A stretch of 64,000 nt of DNA from Butyrivibrio sp. MB2005 (GCF_000424285.1 NZ_AUJP01000012.1:124001-188000), one strand, 5' to 3'. Counted from the first letter of the stretch, positions 54,718 through 62,886 are shown. Numbers and translations are program-made. The notes: generated by a model from the letters alone, not told the origin.

Positions 54718-54782
54718 TGCAGAAATTGCACCACCTAAATCCACTAAGCATCGCACAAAGTCACTGAAGGGAGGAAAAAGGA

Positions 54783-55733
54783 TTGAGCGAAAGAATCGTA
54801 TTTGACTATTTCAAGGGTCAAGAATCCGAGATGCTGTCCTTTTACAGAATACCAAAGCTGTTGTTCACAAATGCCTATTTTAAGGAGCTTGACGTGTCTG
54901 CCAAGGTTCTTTACGGCCTTATGCTGGATAGGATGTCTTTATCCCTCAAGAATAAGTGGTTTGATGAACAGCAGAGGGCTTTTATCTACTTTGCACAGCA
55001 GGAAGCCTCAGAAATGCTGGGATTTGGGGACGATAAGATCCGTGTTCTCTTCAATAAACTTGAGGAATTCGGGCTTATTGAGCGCAAGAAGCAGGGCCAG
55101 GGTAAGCCAACAATCATTTACCTCAAGAAGTTCATTTCTGAAGGTATGGCGGAAGTTCAGACTCCGGAAAAAACGGGTTCTGAATCTGAAACTCATATTT
55201 CAGACCCCGGAAAAATCGGGGTCAAGACCACGGAAATATCGGAGTCAAGACCCCGTGAAATTCGGGTTCTAGACCACGGAAATTCCGACCCTAATTATAA
55301 TAATACAAGTAATACTAATTTAATTACTATTACTAATCATATCTCTTCGATGAAGGCAGATCTGAATGATGAGTACAATACCTATGCTGAGATCATCAGG
55401 GAAAATCTGGCTGTTGATACCATGCTTGAGCGTTTCCCTCAGGACGCCGAGATCATCGAGGGCATATATGACCTTGTGCTGGAAACAGTCCTTTGCCAGA
55501 AGCCGAGCATATGGATCTCGAAGAACGAGTATCCTACAAACCTTGTTAAGTCCAAGTTTCTGAAGCTCAATAACATGCATCTTGAGTATGTTATGGGCTG
55601 CATGAAAGAGAATACGACAAAGGTTCGTAACATCAAAAACTATTTGCTGGCAGCGCTGTTTAATGCACCGTCCACGATGAGCAGCTACTTTCAATCCGAG
55701 CTTAGCCATGACATGGCAAGCGGCGTCGTATAG
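54783..55733 (+). CDS. RepA_N family replication initiator protein
   Basis: 316 residues from TTG 54783 after GGGAGG. N-terminal RepA_N domain (SEMLSFYRIPKLLFTNAYFK, LDVSAKVLYGLMLDRMSLSL, LGFGDDKIRVLFNKLEEFGL), a variable linker (about residues 125-185) encoded by iteron-like DNA, and a C-terminal DUF6017-like domain (IWISKNEYPTNLVKSKFLKL, YVMGCMKENTTKVRNIKNYL). Such proteins start replication of low-copy plasmids and phages in Firmicutes from an origin inside their own gene. Its presence between parAB and core genes suggests an integrated replicon. Confidence 0.85.
   Translation: MSERIVFDYFKGQESEMLSFYRIPKLLFTNAYFKELDVSAKVLYGLMLDRMSLSLKNKWFDEQQRAFIYFAQQEASEMLGFGDDKIRVLFNKLEEFGLIERKKQGQGKPTIIYLKKFISEGMAEVQTPEKTGSESETHISDPGKIGVKTTEISESRPREIRVLDHGNSDPNYNNTSNTNLITITNHISSMKADLNDEYNTYAEIIRENLAVDTMLERFPQDAEIIEGIYDLVLETVLCQKPSIWISKNEYPTNLVKSKFLKLNNMHLEYVMGCMKENTTKVRNIKNYLLAALFNAPSTMSSYFQSELSHDMASGVV
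55159..55292. repeat. Palindromic 23-bp iterons inside the initiator gene
   Basis: Four adjoining units begin at 55202, 55225, 55248 and 55271, and a fifth lies apart at 55159-55181. Each resembles AGACCCCGGAAATTCGGGTC; the unit at 55202 contains a perfect inverted repeat GACCCCG-N7-CGGGGTC. An A+T-rich stretch (55293-55340) follows directly. Together they look like a RepA_N-type replication origin. Confidence 0.7.
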
Positions 55734-55740
55734 AGCCAAG

Positions 55741-55800
55741 TTGACATATCTGCGTAACACTCATATACTCAAAGTGTAATGATGGATGCGTAACACTCAT
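55741..55800 (+). promoter_or_regulatory. Promoter with direct-repeat operators for the RHH-like gene
   Basis: TTGACA (55741-55746), 17-bp spacer, TATACT (55764-55769). The 14-mer TGCGTAACACTCAT occurs exactly at 55751-55764 (spacer to -10) and 55787-55800 (just before the ribosome site). Confidence 0.8.
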
Positions 55801-55813
55801 GGGAGGATATGAT

Positions 55814-56251
55814 ATGCCAAGGATCAATCTGTCAATCAATGAAGATCTGTACAAGCAGCTTCAGAAGGCTGCAGATAAGCAGAAGGTAACTGTTAACAGC
55901 CTCATCCTGGAAGCGCTTGAGGAGAAATACAGCACAAGGGTGAGGTATGATTACACCACTGCGCTTAAGCTCATGATCTCGGAGTCACGGAAGATGGATC
56001 CGGAGTTTACACTCTCTGATCTTCCGACTTTCAAGGACGTTGACCAGGTTCTCATTGAGAACCATATCAATGAGTCACCTGCATCAGTGCGGGCCAGACT
56101 TGGCAAGATGTATAACGAAGCAGTCAAGAAAGGCGTTGTAAAGGGCGTTGAAAGAGCTGTTGTCATGAAGAACGGTGTAGAACAATTGAAGTTCCTATGC
56201 CGTGCTGCAGTGTACAGCAATAAACTAAGTAAGGCGGCTTCCAAGAAGTAG
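55814..56251 (+). CDS. Ribbon-helix-helix-like protein
   Basis: 145 residues from ATG 55814, after GGGAGG. The N-terminus MPRINLSINEDLYKQLQKAA plus KVTVNSLILEALEEKYS is a ribbon-helix-helix DNA-binding pattern (about residues 1-45). The rest is helical and basic at the end (KLSKAASKK), without recognised domain. It probably binds the direct repeats in its own promoter and may belong to copy control or maintenance of the replication module upstream. Confidence 0.7.
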   Translation: MPRINLSINEDLYKQLQKAADKQKVTVNSLILEALEEKYSTRVRYDYTTALKLMISESRKMDPEFTLSDLPTFKDVDQVLIENHINESPASVRARLGKMYNEAVKKGVVKGVERAVVMKNGVEQLKFLCRAAVYSNKLSKAASKK

Positions 56252-56278
56252 CCTGTTTCTAAATCATAGGGGGTTAAG

Positions 56279-56920
56279 ATGGTAGGAATATTACTTGATA
56301 TTGTATTGACACTTGTAATTGCCATTGTTGCCGTTGTATTCTTTGGAGTATTCAGGGCAATGCCTTTTTTCACAGGGCTTATAGCCTCGTTTGTGTTACA
56401 GTTCCAGTATCCGGCACTGAAAGACATAATACCCGGCGAGACAAGAGCAAGCACAATTGCATTGATAGCCATAGTTGAACTCATTATTCTTGTGCTGACA
56501 GTAAATGAACAGACCGGAGGACCAATGGTAAAGTTCTCCTGTGCTATGTTTGTTGGACTGATAATGGCACTTGTGCATAACAGCTATGAATGCGCAACCT
56601 GGCAGAAAGCTCTTTTTGTCACTATTATTTATCTGATCATCATGGGTATAATCGTAGCATCAAACCTGGATTCGTTCGGGATTGAATGTGATGGAGATAG
56701 AAATCTTCTGGCAAGTATAATTGTTTCAATCATGTATGCAGTGTCATTGGGATTCACATTACTTGTGATTCTCAGCACAATCTGGGGCAAGTATGTTAAA
56801 TTGCACTTCTCTGAAGGCTTCTATACATCTTACGATAAGGTGGGAATGGTAATTGTGATAGTGGCAATGGTTGTTACTGTTATTGGAAATTTGGTAAGAG
56901 ACCGCTTAGAGTTGGCGTGA
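56279..56920 (+). CDS. Polytopic membrane protein of unknown function
   Basis: 213 residues, about six transmembrane segments (ILLDIVLTLVIAIVAVVFFG, TIALIAIVELIILVLTV, ALFVTIIYLIIMGIIVA, LASIIVSIMYAVSLGFTLLV, VGMVIVIVAMVVTVIGNLV). No motif or family is recognised. It follows the RHH-like gene by 27 bp with AGGGGG as ribosome site, so it may be in the same transcript. Confidence 0.65.
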   Translation: MVGILLDIVLTLVIAIVAVVFFGVFRAMPFFTGLIASFVLQFQYPALKDIIPGETRASTIALIAIVELIILVLTVNEQTGGPMVKFSCAMFVGLIMALVHNSYECATWQKALFVTIIYLIIMGIIVASNLDSFGIECDGDRNLLASIIVSIMYAVSLGFTLLVILSTIWGKYVKLHFSEGFYTSYDKVGMVIVIVAMVVTVIGNLVRDRLELA

Positions 56921-57131
56921 TAATAGAGAAGGTCATATTGAGGCAGAAATGCTTCAAGAAGAATAAGAGAGGACATATCATGAATGATTTAAAGGAGTGA
57001 ATAGCTGTGAAACGAAAAACAACAGACGAGACCCTTGCGGAGTCTTTCTTGGAAAGAGTGTCAGTAAATGTGCTATTTTTAAGTAAGGAGGAATCGCGAT
57101 CATCACATTGATTGCATGTTTTTTATAGAAT

Positions 57132-58094
57132 ATGTATAGAGTCAAGAGAATAATACCATACGCTTGTACAGTTCTGTTAGTAGCGCTGATGACACTATTT
57201 GCAGAAACTTTAAATGAGAAGGAGATTATATTTCCTGAGATAACAGCATTAGCAGTTGGATATATGGTGGCAAAAAATAGAAGCTGGAAGGTTAATGGAA
57301 AGCGTATGCTTTCACTGATAACAGGCTGTGCGATAATAGGAGTGTGCATTGTAAGATTTGTTCCGTTTGATACGTATATCGAAGTGATTTTGGCATTCAC
57401 AATCGCTCAGGTAATCTTTATGTTTTCAGGAACCACGTTTGCACCATTTGTCTCAGCAATAGTGCTCCCGGTGATGATGCATACTACAAGTATAGTGTAT
57501 CCTATAGCTGCATTTGTACTGACATTACTTGTAATATTGTTTCATAAACTTTTTCTATTTCAGGGAATCCGAGCAGATGAGGAATATGTTCCTGTGATGC
57601 TGAATTCCAGGGACGATATGGTAGATACTTCCATTAGAATCCTTTGTGTGACAGTAATAGCCGGTGTTGCATTCAGAACGGGTTATAGATTTGTTGTGGC
57701 ACCTCCGTTACTTGTGGCATTTACTGAGTTTTCCAGGCCAAGGAACAAAACAAGAAATATGCCAGTCAAAACGGTGGCAGTGATAACTGTGTGTGCCATA
57801 ATTGGTGTGATTTCAAGATATTTCTTTGCTATTTGGATAGGGCTTCCTATTACGATTTCAGCAATTGTTGCTACAAGTGGTATGCTTATCGTTATTCATT
57901 TTACTAAGATGTATATGCCACCGGTTGGCGCTATTACCATGCTGAGCATGATAATATCTGAAAGCGTACTAATCACATATCCGATTCAGATTTTTGTAGG
58001 AAGTAGCTTGATTCTTTTTCTGTCCCGGATGATTTTCATGAGACGGCAGGATAACAAGCTTTATGAAAAAGAACATGAACTTCATGCAGAATGA
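57132..58094 (+). CDS. HPP-like polytopic membrane protein
   Basis: 320 residues with about ten hydrophobic segments in two halves. Each half has a motif of the type seen in HPP-family proteins: GTTFAPFVSAIVLPVMMHTT and, later, KMYMPPVGAITMLSMIISES, plus APPLLVAFTEFSRPRNKTRN. This likeness is from memory and weak. The start ATG 57132 has no clear ribosome site. Its 3' end overlaps the convergent lysR-type gene by 13 bp. The 56921-57131 gap holds only a doubtful 34-codon frame (57007-57111). Confidence 0.6.
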   Translation: MYRVKRIIPYACTVLLVALMTLFAETLNEKEIIFPEITALAVGYMVAKNRSWKVNGKRMLSLITGCAIIGVCIVRFVPFDTYIEVILAFTIAQVIFMFSGTTFAPFVSAIVLPVMMHTTSIVYPIAAFVLTLLVILFHKLFLFQGIRADEEYVPVMLNSRDDMVDTSIRILCVTVIAGVAFRTGYRFVVAPPLLVAFTEFSRPRNKTRNMPVKTVAVITVCAIIGVISRYFFAIWIGLPITISAIVATSGMLIVIHFTKMYMPPVGAITMLSMIISESVLITYPIQIFVGSSLILFLSRMIFMRRQDNKLYEKEHELHAE

Positions 58095-58975
58095 GTTATA
58101 GGTTGTATTTCCTCACATATTGCACGGATCTCTTCACTGAAAACAGTATCTTTGGGCCAGATGAAGGTAAAATCATGTTTTACCCTAAAGTCGTCAAGGG
58201 GGATTGTTTTCAGATATCCGGACTGCAGTCCTGATGCAACCGCTGCTTTATATAAAAAGGTGATGCCACAATCTTTTTCAATAAGGCTTATTATGGCATG
58301 CATGTTCTCCACCTGGGTAAAATTCCTAAAATCACTTGTGGAGTAATTGTTCAGGGCAAGAGCTCTTTCCAATATATTGCGCGTTCCTGAACCGGGTTCT
58401 CTTATAAGAATTCGCTCGGGAAAGAGATCTTTTATCACGCGTGGCTTCTGATTGAAAGAGTGCTTTGCCGAACAGACAGGAACGAACTCTTCTTTGCTAA
58501 AAAGCAGCGTTTCATAATCATTTTCAGGGAAATATCCTTCTACAAGTGCAAAATCTATAACACCGTCGGAGAGTTTTTTAAGAAGCTCCGATGTGTTGCC
58601 AAATGTAATCTTAAGATTAGTATCCGGGTGATTTTTTATGTAATCACTGATCGGATCAGCAATTATGTATTCTCCTATGGTCATGGTGACACCAAAAGAG
58701 ATGTCTTTTAAGCCATGGTTATTCTTTGAAAGTATTTCTTTGAGACTTTCATCATCATTTTTTATCTGATTCATTTTTTTATACAGGAGTTTTCCGTTAT
58801 CAGTTAGAAAAAGTTTTTTTCCATCCTGAGTAAACAGCTTTGTCCCGTATTCATTTTCAAGATGATGTATGTGCTGAGAAACAGCGGGCTGAGTAATATT
58901 CAGCTCCTTAGACGCCTTGGTGAAATTGAGGTGCCTGCAAACACATAGAAAGGTATCTATCCTGAAATCCAGCAT
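58082..58975 (-). CDS. LysR family transcriptional regulator
   Basis: 297 residues. The N-terminal winged helix reads FLCVCRHLNFTKASKELNIT and QPAVSQHIHHLENEYGTKLF; the effector domain includes GVTMTIGEYIIADPISDYIK and IREPGSGTRNILERAL, as in the CysL/YeiE-type subgroup. It diverges from the YeiH-type gene at 59103, the same arrangement as yeiE-yeiH in enterobacteria, and so likely controls it. Between them ATAAG-N5-TTTAT-like text (near 58994-59008) is a candidate binding site. Confidence 0.9.
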   Translation of the reverse strand: MLDFRIDTFLCVCRHLNFTKASKELNITQPAVSQHIHHLENEYGTKLFTQDGKKLFLTDNGKLLYKKMNQIKNDDESLKEILSKNNHGLKDISFGVTMTIGEYIIADPISDYIKNHPDTNLKITFGNTSELLKKLSDGVIDFALVEGYFPENDYETLLFSKEEFVPVCSAKHSFNQKPRVIKDLFPERILIREPGSGTRNILERALALNNYSTSDFRNFTQVENMHAIISLIEKDCGITFLYKAAVASGLQSGYLKTIPLDDFRVKHDFTFIWPKDTVFSEEIRAICEEIQPITHSA

Positions 58976-59102
58976 AATCAGTCCTCCCTAACGATAAGAA
59001 ATGTTTATGGATATATAATAATATATAATTTTATCTTTTTCAAAAGACAGAATAGAATAAGACCTGCGAAAGAACAGATTAAAAAGAGAGAGAGGTCTTG
59101 AG

Positions 59103-60140
59103 ATGGATTTTTTGAAAAAGAATTACATGGGAGTAATAGTATGCTTCACTATTGCAGTTCCTTCATGGCTCCTGGGAAAGCGCTTCCCTGTCGTTGGCGG
59201 AGCGGTGATTGCAATCATTCTGGGCATGATAATAGCCCTGTTCTGGAATGACAAGGGGAAGGCGGCTGATGGAATAAAGTTTACATCAAAGATAATTCTG
59301 CAGGAGGCTGTTGTCCTCCTTGGATTTGGTATGAATCTTTCGGTCGTTCTTCAGACCGGGAAACAGTCACTTCCTATAATTATCTGCACGATTTCAACAT
59401 CGCTTATCCTATCATGGATTCTTCATAAGGTTATGAATATCAAAGGAAACACAGCTACTCTTATCGGAGTTGGCTCATCAATATGCGGCGGCTCAGCAAT
59501 AGCAGCTACGGCTCCTGTCATTGATGCGGATGATGATGAAGTGGCACAGGCAATTTCTGTGATATTTTTCTTTAACGTGTTGGCAGCACTTCTTTTTCCT
59601 TCGCTGGGAAAGCTTATAGGTTTTGATATCACAACAGGAGAGGCTTTCGGTATTTTTGCGGGAACTGCAGTTAATGATACTTCTTCCGTCACCGCAGCTG
59701 CATCAACCTGGGATAGTATGTGGAACCTGGGGAATCAGACTCTTGATAAGGCAGTTACGGTCAAGCTTACAAGAACACTGGCTATCATACCTATTACACT
59801 GGTACTTGCGTATCTGAGGGCAAGGGAAGCAAAAAAGGATGGAAGTTCGACAAATGGCTTTAGCTTTAGAAGAGCATTTCCGATGTTCATAGTCTTCTTT
59901 GTGATTGCTTCAATTATCACAACTATTTGCTTGAGAGCAGGTGTCCCTTCTTATGTTTTTAAGCCACTTAAGGAACTTAGCAAGTTCTTTATAATAATGG
60001 CCATGGCTGCTATTGGCTTGAACAGTAACATAATCAAACTAATTAAATCAGGTGGGAAGCCGATTTTGCTTGGCGGCTGTTGCTGGATCGGAATAACAGT
60101 TGTCAGCCTTTTGATGCAGCATGTAATGGGAATATGGTAA
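59103..60140 (+). CDS. YeiH/UPF0324 family putative sulfate exporter
   Basis: 345 residues with about ten transmembrane segments. [17 protein letters not shown], the conserved [20 protein letters not shown], and [20 protein letters not shown] are the family hallmarks. These proteins are annotated as putative sulfate exporters; transport of sulfite, taurine breakdown products or similar anions is assumed from context in other bacteria. Here the LysR neighbour is the only hint. Ribosome site GAGAGAGG. Confidence 0.88.
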   Translation: MDFLKKNYMGVIVCFTIAVPSWLLGKRFPVVGGAVIAIILGMIIALFWNDKGKAADGIKFTSKIILQEAVVLLGFGMNLSVVLQTGKQSLPIIICTISTSLILSWILHKVMNIKGNTATLIGVGSSICGGSAIAATAPVIDADDDEVAQAISVIFFFNVLAALLFPSLGKLIGFDITTGEAFGIFAGTAVNDTSSVTAAASTWDSMWNLGNQTLDKAVTVKLTRTLAIIPITLVLAYLRAREAKKDGSSTNGFSFRRAFPMFIVFFVIASIITTICLRAGVPSYVFKPLKELSKFFIIMAMAAIGLNSNIIKLIKSGGKPILLGGCCWIGITVVSLLMQHVMGIW

Positions 60141-60154
60141 AAGAAAAATAGGCG

Positions 60155-60204
60155 TTGACAAATACTCCCCCCCTACTATATATTGCAAATGGTAGGGGGG
60201 ACTA
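60155..60204 (+). promoter_or_regulatory. Promoter overlapped by a G-tract inverted repeat (CsoR/RcnR-type operator or terminator)
   Basis: TTGACA (60155-60160), 16-bp spacer, TATATA (60177-60182). The left arm TACTCCCCCCCTACTA (60163-60178) and right arm GGTAGGGGGGACTA (60191-60204) are inverted copies of a TAGTA-G6/7-AGTA-like sequence, as recognised by DUF156 metal sensors. The arms could also form the yeiH terminator (stem CCCCCCTAC/GTAGGGGGG, then ACTATTTTG). Confidence 0.55.
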
Positions 60205-60264
60205 TTTTGTCGTCCCGTATTTATTGTCAAATTATGAACCAAAAAGACTATGAAATTTTTGGAT

Positions 60265-60304
60265 GGACCTAAGGAATCCACCGCAAGCGGTACCACCCTT
60301 AGGT
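60265..60304. repeat. Diverged copy of the hairpin repeat element in the deoC leader
   Basis: ACCTAAGG ... CCTTAGGT encloses an inner stem CCGCAAGCGG. Read on the minus strand the order GGTGG, CCGCTTGCGG, TGGAT matches the GGTG-stem-GGAT order of the elements at 9015-9112. It lies directly before the deoC ribosome site. Confidence 0.5.
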
Positions 60305-60325
60305 CGAAGAATGGAGGATACTCGA

Positions 60326-60976
60326 ATGAAACTTGAAGAAATATTAAAGATGGTTGATCACACACTGCTTGCTCAGGGAAGCACATGGGATGAGATAAAA
60401 GAGATATGCGACGATGGTATGAAGTACCATACGGCTTCCGTATGCATTCCTCCATATTATGTGAAGAAAGCCCGTGAGTATATGGGCCCTGATATGCCTA
60501 TAACAACAGTAATCGGATTCCCGAATGGAAATACAACAACTGCATCCAAGGTTTTTGAGACAAAGGATGCGCTTGCAAACGGAGCAACAGAGATCGACAT
60601 TGTTATAAACATAGGGGAGCTGAAAGCTAAGAATTATAAGTTTGTTCTTGATGAGATCAATGAACTCAAAGAAGCCTGTGGCGACCATACCATGAAGGTT
60701 ATCATTGAGTGCTGCCTTCTTACAGAAGAGGAGAAGATCAAGATGTGTGAGATTGTTACGCAGTCAAAGGCAGACTATATCAAGACTTCAACAGGTTTCT
60801 CAACAGGCGGTGCAACCTTTGAAGATATAGAACTCTTTGCAAAACACTGTGGTCCAAATATCAAGATCAAGGCATCAGGCGGGATTGCATCAATTGAAGA
60901 TGCTGAGAAATTTATTGAACTTGGAGCACACAGACTTGGCACAAGCAGGCTGGTAAAGATTGCTAAAAGTATGTGA
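60326..60976 (+). CDS. deoC: Deoxyribose-phosphate aldolase
   Basis: 216 residues from ATG 60326 (MKLEEILKMVDHTLLAQGST), nine bases after GGAGG; this matches the DeoC length. The TIM barrel shows VIGFPNGNTTTASKVFET, the acidic DIVINIGELKAKNY, KVIIECCLLTEEEK and the Schiff-base lysine in YIKTSTGFSTGGAT, with IKASGGI near the end. It splits deoxyribose 5-phosphate into glyceraldehyde 3-phosphate and acetaldehyde. No other deo genes are near. Confidence 0.93.
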   Translation: MKLEEILKMVDHTLLAQGSTWDEIKEICDDGMKYHTASVCIPPYYVKKAREYMGPDMPITTVIGFPNGNTTTASKVFETKDALANGATEIDIVINIGELKAKNYKFVLDEINELKEACGDHTMKVIIECCLLTEEEKIKMCEIVTQSKADYIKTSTGFSTGGATFEDIELFAKHCGPNIKIKASGGIASIEDAEKFIELGAHRLGTSRLVKIAKSM

Positions 60977-61042
60977 TTTAGAAAAACTATAAAACACTGG
61001 AAATGGAATAATCAGTACATATGGACAGAAATAATATTTTGA

Positions 61043-61204
61043 CTGAGTTTAAAAAATATACGGATCAACAGAATTGATGGCGTATCTGCAAAACTGAACC
61101 TCAAAAAGAAGCAAGCTGTTGTGAAGTACGAAAAAGAGGTAGAGGATGACACCTTGATAAAGGAGATAGAAGATCTTGGCTATAAGGTTGTTTCTGTACA
61201 ATAA
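61043..61204 (+). pseudogene. Remnant of a heavy-metal-associated (HMA) domain protein
   Basis: In frame, INRIDGVSAKLNLKKKQAVV and KYEKEVEDDTLIKEIEDLGY with KVVSVQ then stop match the second two thirds of a CopZ/CopA-type HMA domain. The metal-binding CXXC and the start are missing: the frame is closed by a TGA at 61040-61042 and contains no ATG early on. It lies 54 bp before the CsoR-type gene, a usual neighbour of copper chaperones, so it is probably what is left of a copper operon. Confidence 0.75.
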
Positions 61205-61257
61205 ATAGCCGGGATATGATACTATTAGTCAACATATGAATAATAGGGAGATTACTT

Positions 61258-61542
61258 ATGGCACATAAAAAGACAGTCAGAACAGCAGCACAGAAAAAGG
61301 CTCTGACCAACCGGTTGAAACGTCTGGAAGGGCAGATACGTGGCCTGGAAAAAATGATCGAGGATGACGTATATTGCAACGACATCCTTCAACAGTCCAT
61401 GTCTGCAGCCTCAGCAATAGACGGCTTTAATCAGGAACTTCTTGGATATCACCTGAAAGGATGCGTTACGGACGGCATAAAAAATGACGATGAAGAAATC
61501 GTGGACGAATTATTGAAGACGATCCGTAAACTCATGAAATAA
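61258..61542 (+). CDS. csoR: CsoR-type metal-sensing repressor (DUF156)
   Basis: 94 residues, all helical. TNRLKRLEGQIRGLEKMIED is the family start; ligand positions are Cys40 (DDVYCNDI), His65 and Cys69 (GYHLKGCV), the Cys-His-Cys set of Cu(I)-sensing CsoR. It derepresses copper export genes when it binds copper. No intact copA or copZ is in the window, only the HMA remnant. A G-tract palindrome before deoC, 1.1 kb upstream, may be its target. Ribosome site AGGGAG. Confidence 0.85.
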   Translation: MAHKKTVRTAAQKKALTNRLKRLEGQIRGLEKMIEDDVYCNDILQQSMSAASAIDGFNQELLGYHLKGCVTDGIKNDDEEIVDELLKTIRKLMK

Positions 61543-61596
61543 AAGAATTACATTCATGAGTAACTATTCCGCGATAATAAAATATGTAGGAGAAAT

Positions 61597-62244
61597 ATGC
61601 AGACATCTGAGAGTTTTCGATTAAGTGCATTATTATCCTTTTCAGGAGGATTACAGGATGCGTATACATATAATATGAGGGATAAAGTCTTTGCCAATGC
61701 ACAGACCGGCAATGTTGTTTTAATGAGTCAGAACCTGATGCAGGGTAATTTTATGCAGGGGTTACACTATATGTGTCCGCTTTTTTCGTTTGCTGCTGGG
61801 ATTTTTATAGCAGAGAGAATTGAAAACGAGTATAAATGTGCTGAAAAAATCCACTGGAGACAGATTATCATAATAATTGAAATGATTGCGCTTAGCATTG
61901 TCGGACTTCTCCCCATGGATATGAATATGATAGCAAATATGATTGTGTCATTTTCATGTGCCATGCAGGTGCAAACATTTAGAAAAGTACATGGATATGG
62001 ATATGCAAGTACCATGTGCATTGGAAATCTGAGAAGTGGAACAGAGAGCCTTTCTAAATACCTTAGAGACAAAAACAAACAATCTTTGTACAAATCATTT
62101 CACTTCTTTGGAATCATTCTGATATTTGCTATAGGAGCAGGATTTGGCGGAGTAATATCCGGAATCATTGGGATAAAAACCATATGGATTTCGGTAGTTA
62201 TACTGCTTATAGTTATCAATATGATGGTAAAAGAAGTAAGGTAA
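61597..62244 (+). CDS. DUF1275 (YoaK) family membrane protein
   Basis: 215 residues. LSFSGGLQDAYTYNMRDKVF with ANAQTGNVVLMSQNLMQGNF is the DUF1275 signature; FSCAMQVQTFRKVHGYGYAS with TMCIGNLRSGTESL is the second conserved block. About six transmembrane segments. Function unknown. It follows csoR by 54 bp, with AGGAG as ribosome site. Base composition is more A+T-rich than the core genes. Confidence 0.85.
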   Translation: MQTSESFRLSALLSFSGGLQDAYTYNMRDKVFANAQTGNVVLMSQNLMQGNFMQGLHYMCPLFSFAAGIFIAERIENEYKCAEKIHWRQIIIIIEMIALSIVGLLPMDMNMIANMIVSFSCAMQVQTFRKVHGYGYASTMCIGNLRSGTESLSKYLRDKNKQSLYKSFHFFGIILIFAIGAGFGGVISGIIGIKTIWISVVILLIVINMMVKEVR

Positions 62245-62392
62245 AATTGGCATACAATACGCGGTTTGCGGGAGGCGATGGTTCAGCAGGTGCTATTCTC
62301 CAACTCCGCTATAGCAGATGGAACACGTTATCAGATTCAGGTTTTTCGAGATGAATGATAGAACATAAAATCCGAAGTTATGATATGTGTGC

Positions 62393-62443
62393 TTGACAAA
62401 AATACTCCTATATCGTAGTATAAAACTACGATATAGGAGTATT
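62393..62443 (+). promoter_or_regulatory. Promoter with perfect 19-bp palindromic operator (marR-rSAM operon)
   Basis: TTGACA (62393-62398), 17-bp spacer, TAGTAT (62416-62421). AATACTCCTATATCGTAGT (62401-62419) is repeated exactly inverted at 62425-62443 across ATAAA. The palindrome covers the spacer, -10 and start, and its right arm includes the AGGAG ribosome site of the first gene. Confidence 0.9.
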
Positions 62444-62448
62444 TAATT

Positions 62449-62886
62449 ATGAAGACAAATGGTGGATTTCTTGTTACAAAAATAAAACAGCTGGGTGATC
62501 GTATATTTGAAAGGATACTGGCAGAAAAAAACATTGATGCATTTAACGGAGCTCAGGGAAGGATTCTTTATGTCTTATGGCAGGAAGATGGTGTTCCTAT
62601 TAAAATTATTTCCGAGAAAAGCGGACTTGCAATTACTTCACTTACAACCATGCTTGAGCGGATGGAAAAAAACGGACTGATAAGCCGCAAAACTGATGAA
62701 GCTGATAAGAGAAAAACTCTTCTGTTCCTCACAGATAAAGCCAAAGAACTTAAAGAAGCTTATGACTCCGTATCAAATGAGATGGGGAATATTTATTATC
62801 GTGATTTTACGGATAAAGAGATTCTTCAGTTTGAAGAGTATCTTAACCGCATCAGGGTAAACCTTGAGGAATGGAGTGACAAATGA
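62449..62886 (+). CDS. MarR family regulator of a radical-SAM pair
   Basis: 145 residues. The winged helix shows FNGAQGRILYVLWQEDGVPI, IISEKSGLAITSLTTMLERM and KNGLISRKTDEADKRKTLLF (wing). ATG 62449 is eight bases after AGGAG. It very probably binds the perfect palindrome in its own promoter. Database families name a MarR regulator specific to the 'radical SAM mobile pair' system, and the two genes that follow fit that description. Its stop overlaps the next start (ATGA). Confidence 0.88.
   Translation: MKTNGGFLVTKIKQLGDRIFERILAEKNIDAFNGAQGRILYVLWQEDGVPIKIISEKSGLAITSLTTMLERMEKNGLISRKTDEADKRKTLLFLTDKAKELKEAYDSVSNEMGNIYYRDFTDKEILQFEEYLNRIRVNLEEWSDK

Noticed and set aside
57007..57111. 34-codon frame starting GTG after AAAGGAG
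   Set aside because: The spacing from the ribosome site is long (about 10 bases), the product has no recognisable feature, and the neighbourhood shows no coupling. Left as a doubtful frame.
61043..61204. Functional copper chaperone gene before csoR
   Set aside because: No start codon and no CXXC metal site; the frame is closed by a stop just upstream, so it is called a remnant.
62245..62358. Open frame continuing past the DUF1275 stop (ends QIQVFRDE)
   Set aside because: The ATG at 62278 is only two bases after its GGGAGG, too close for normal initiation, and no family is recognised; possibly a gene remnant, not enough to annotate.
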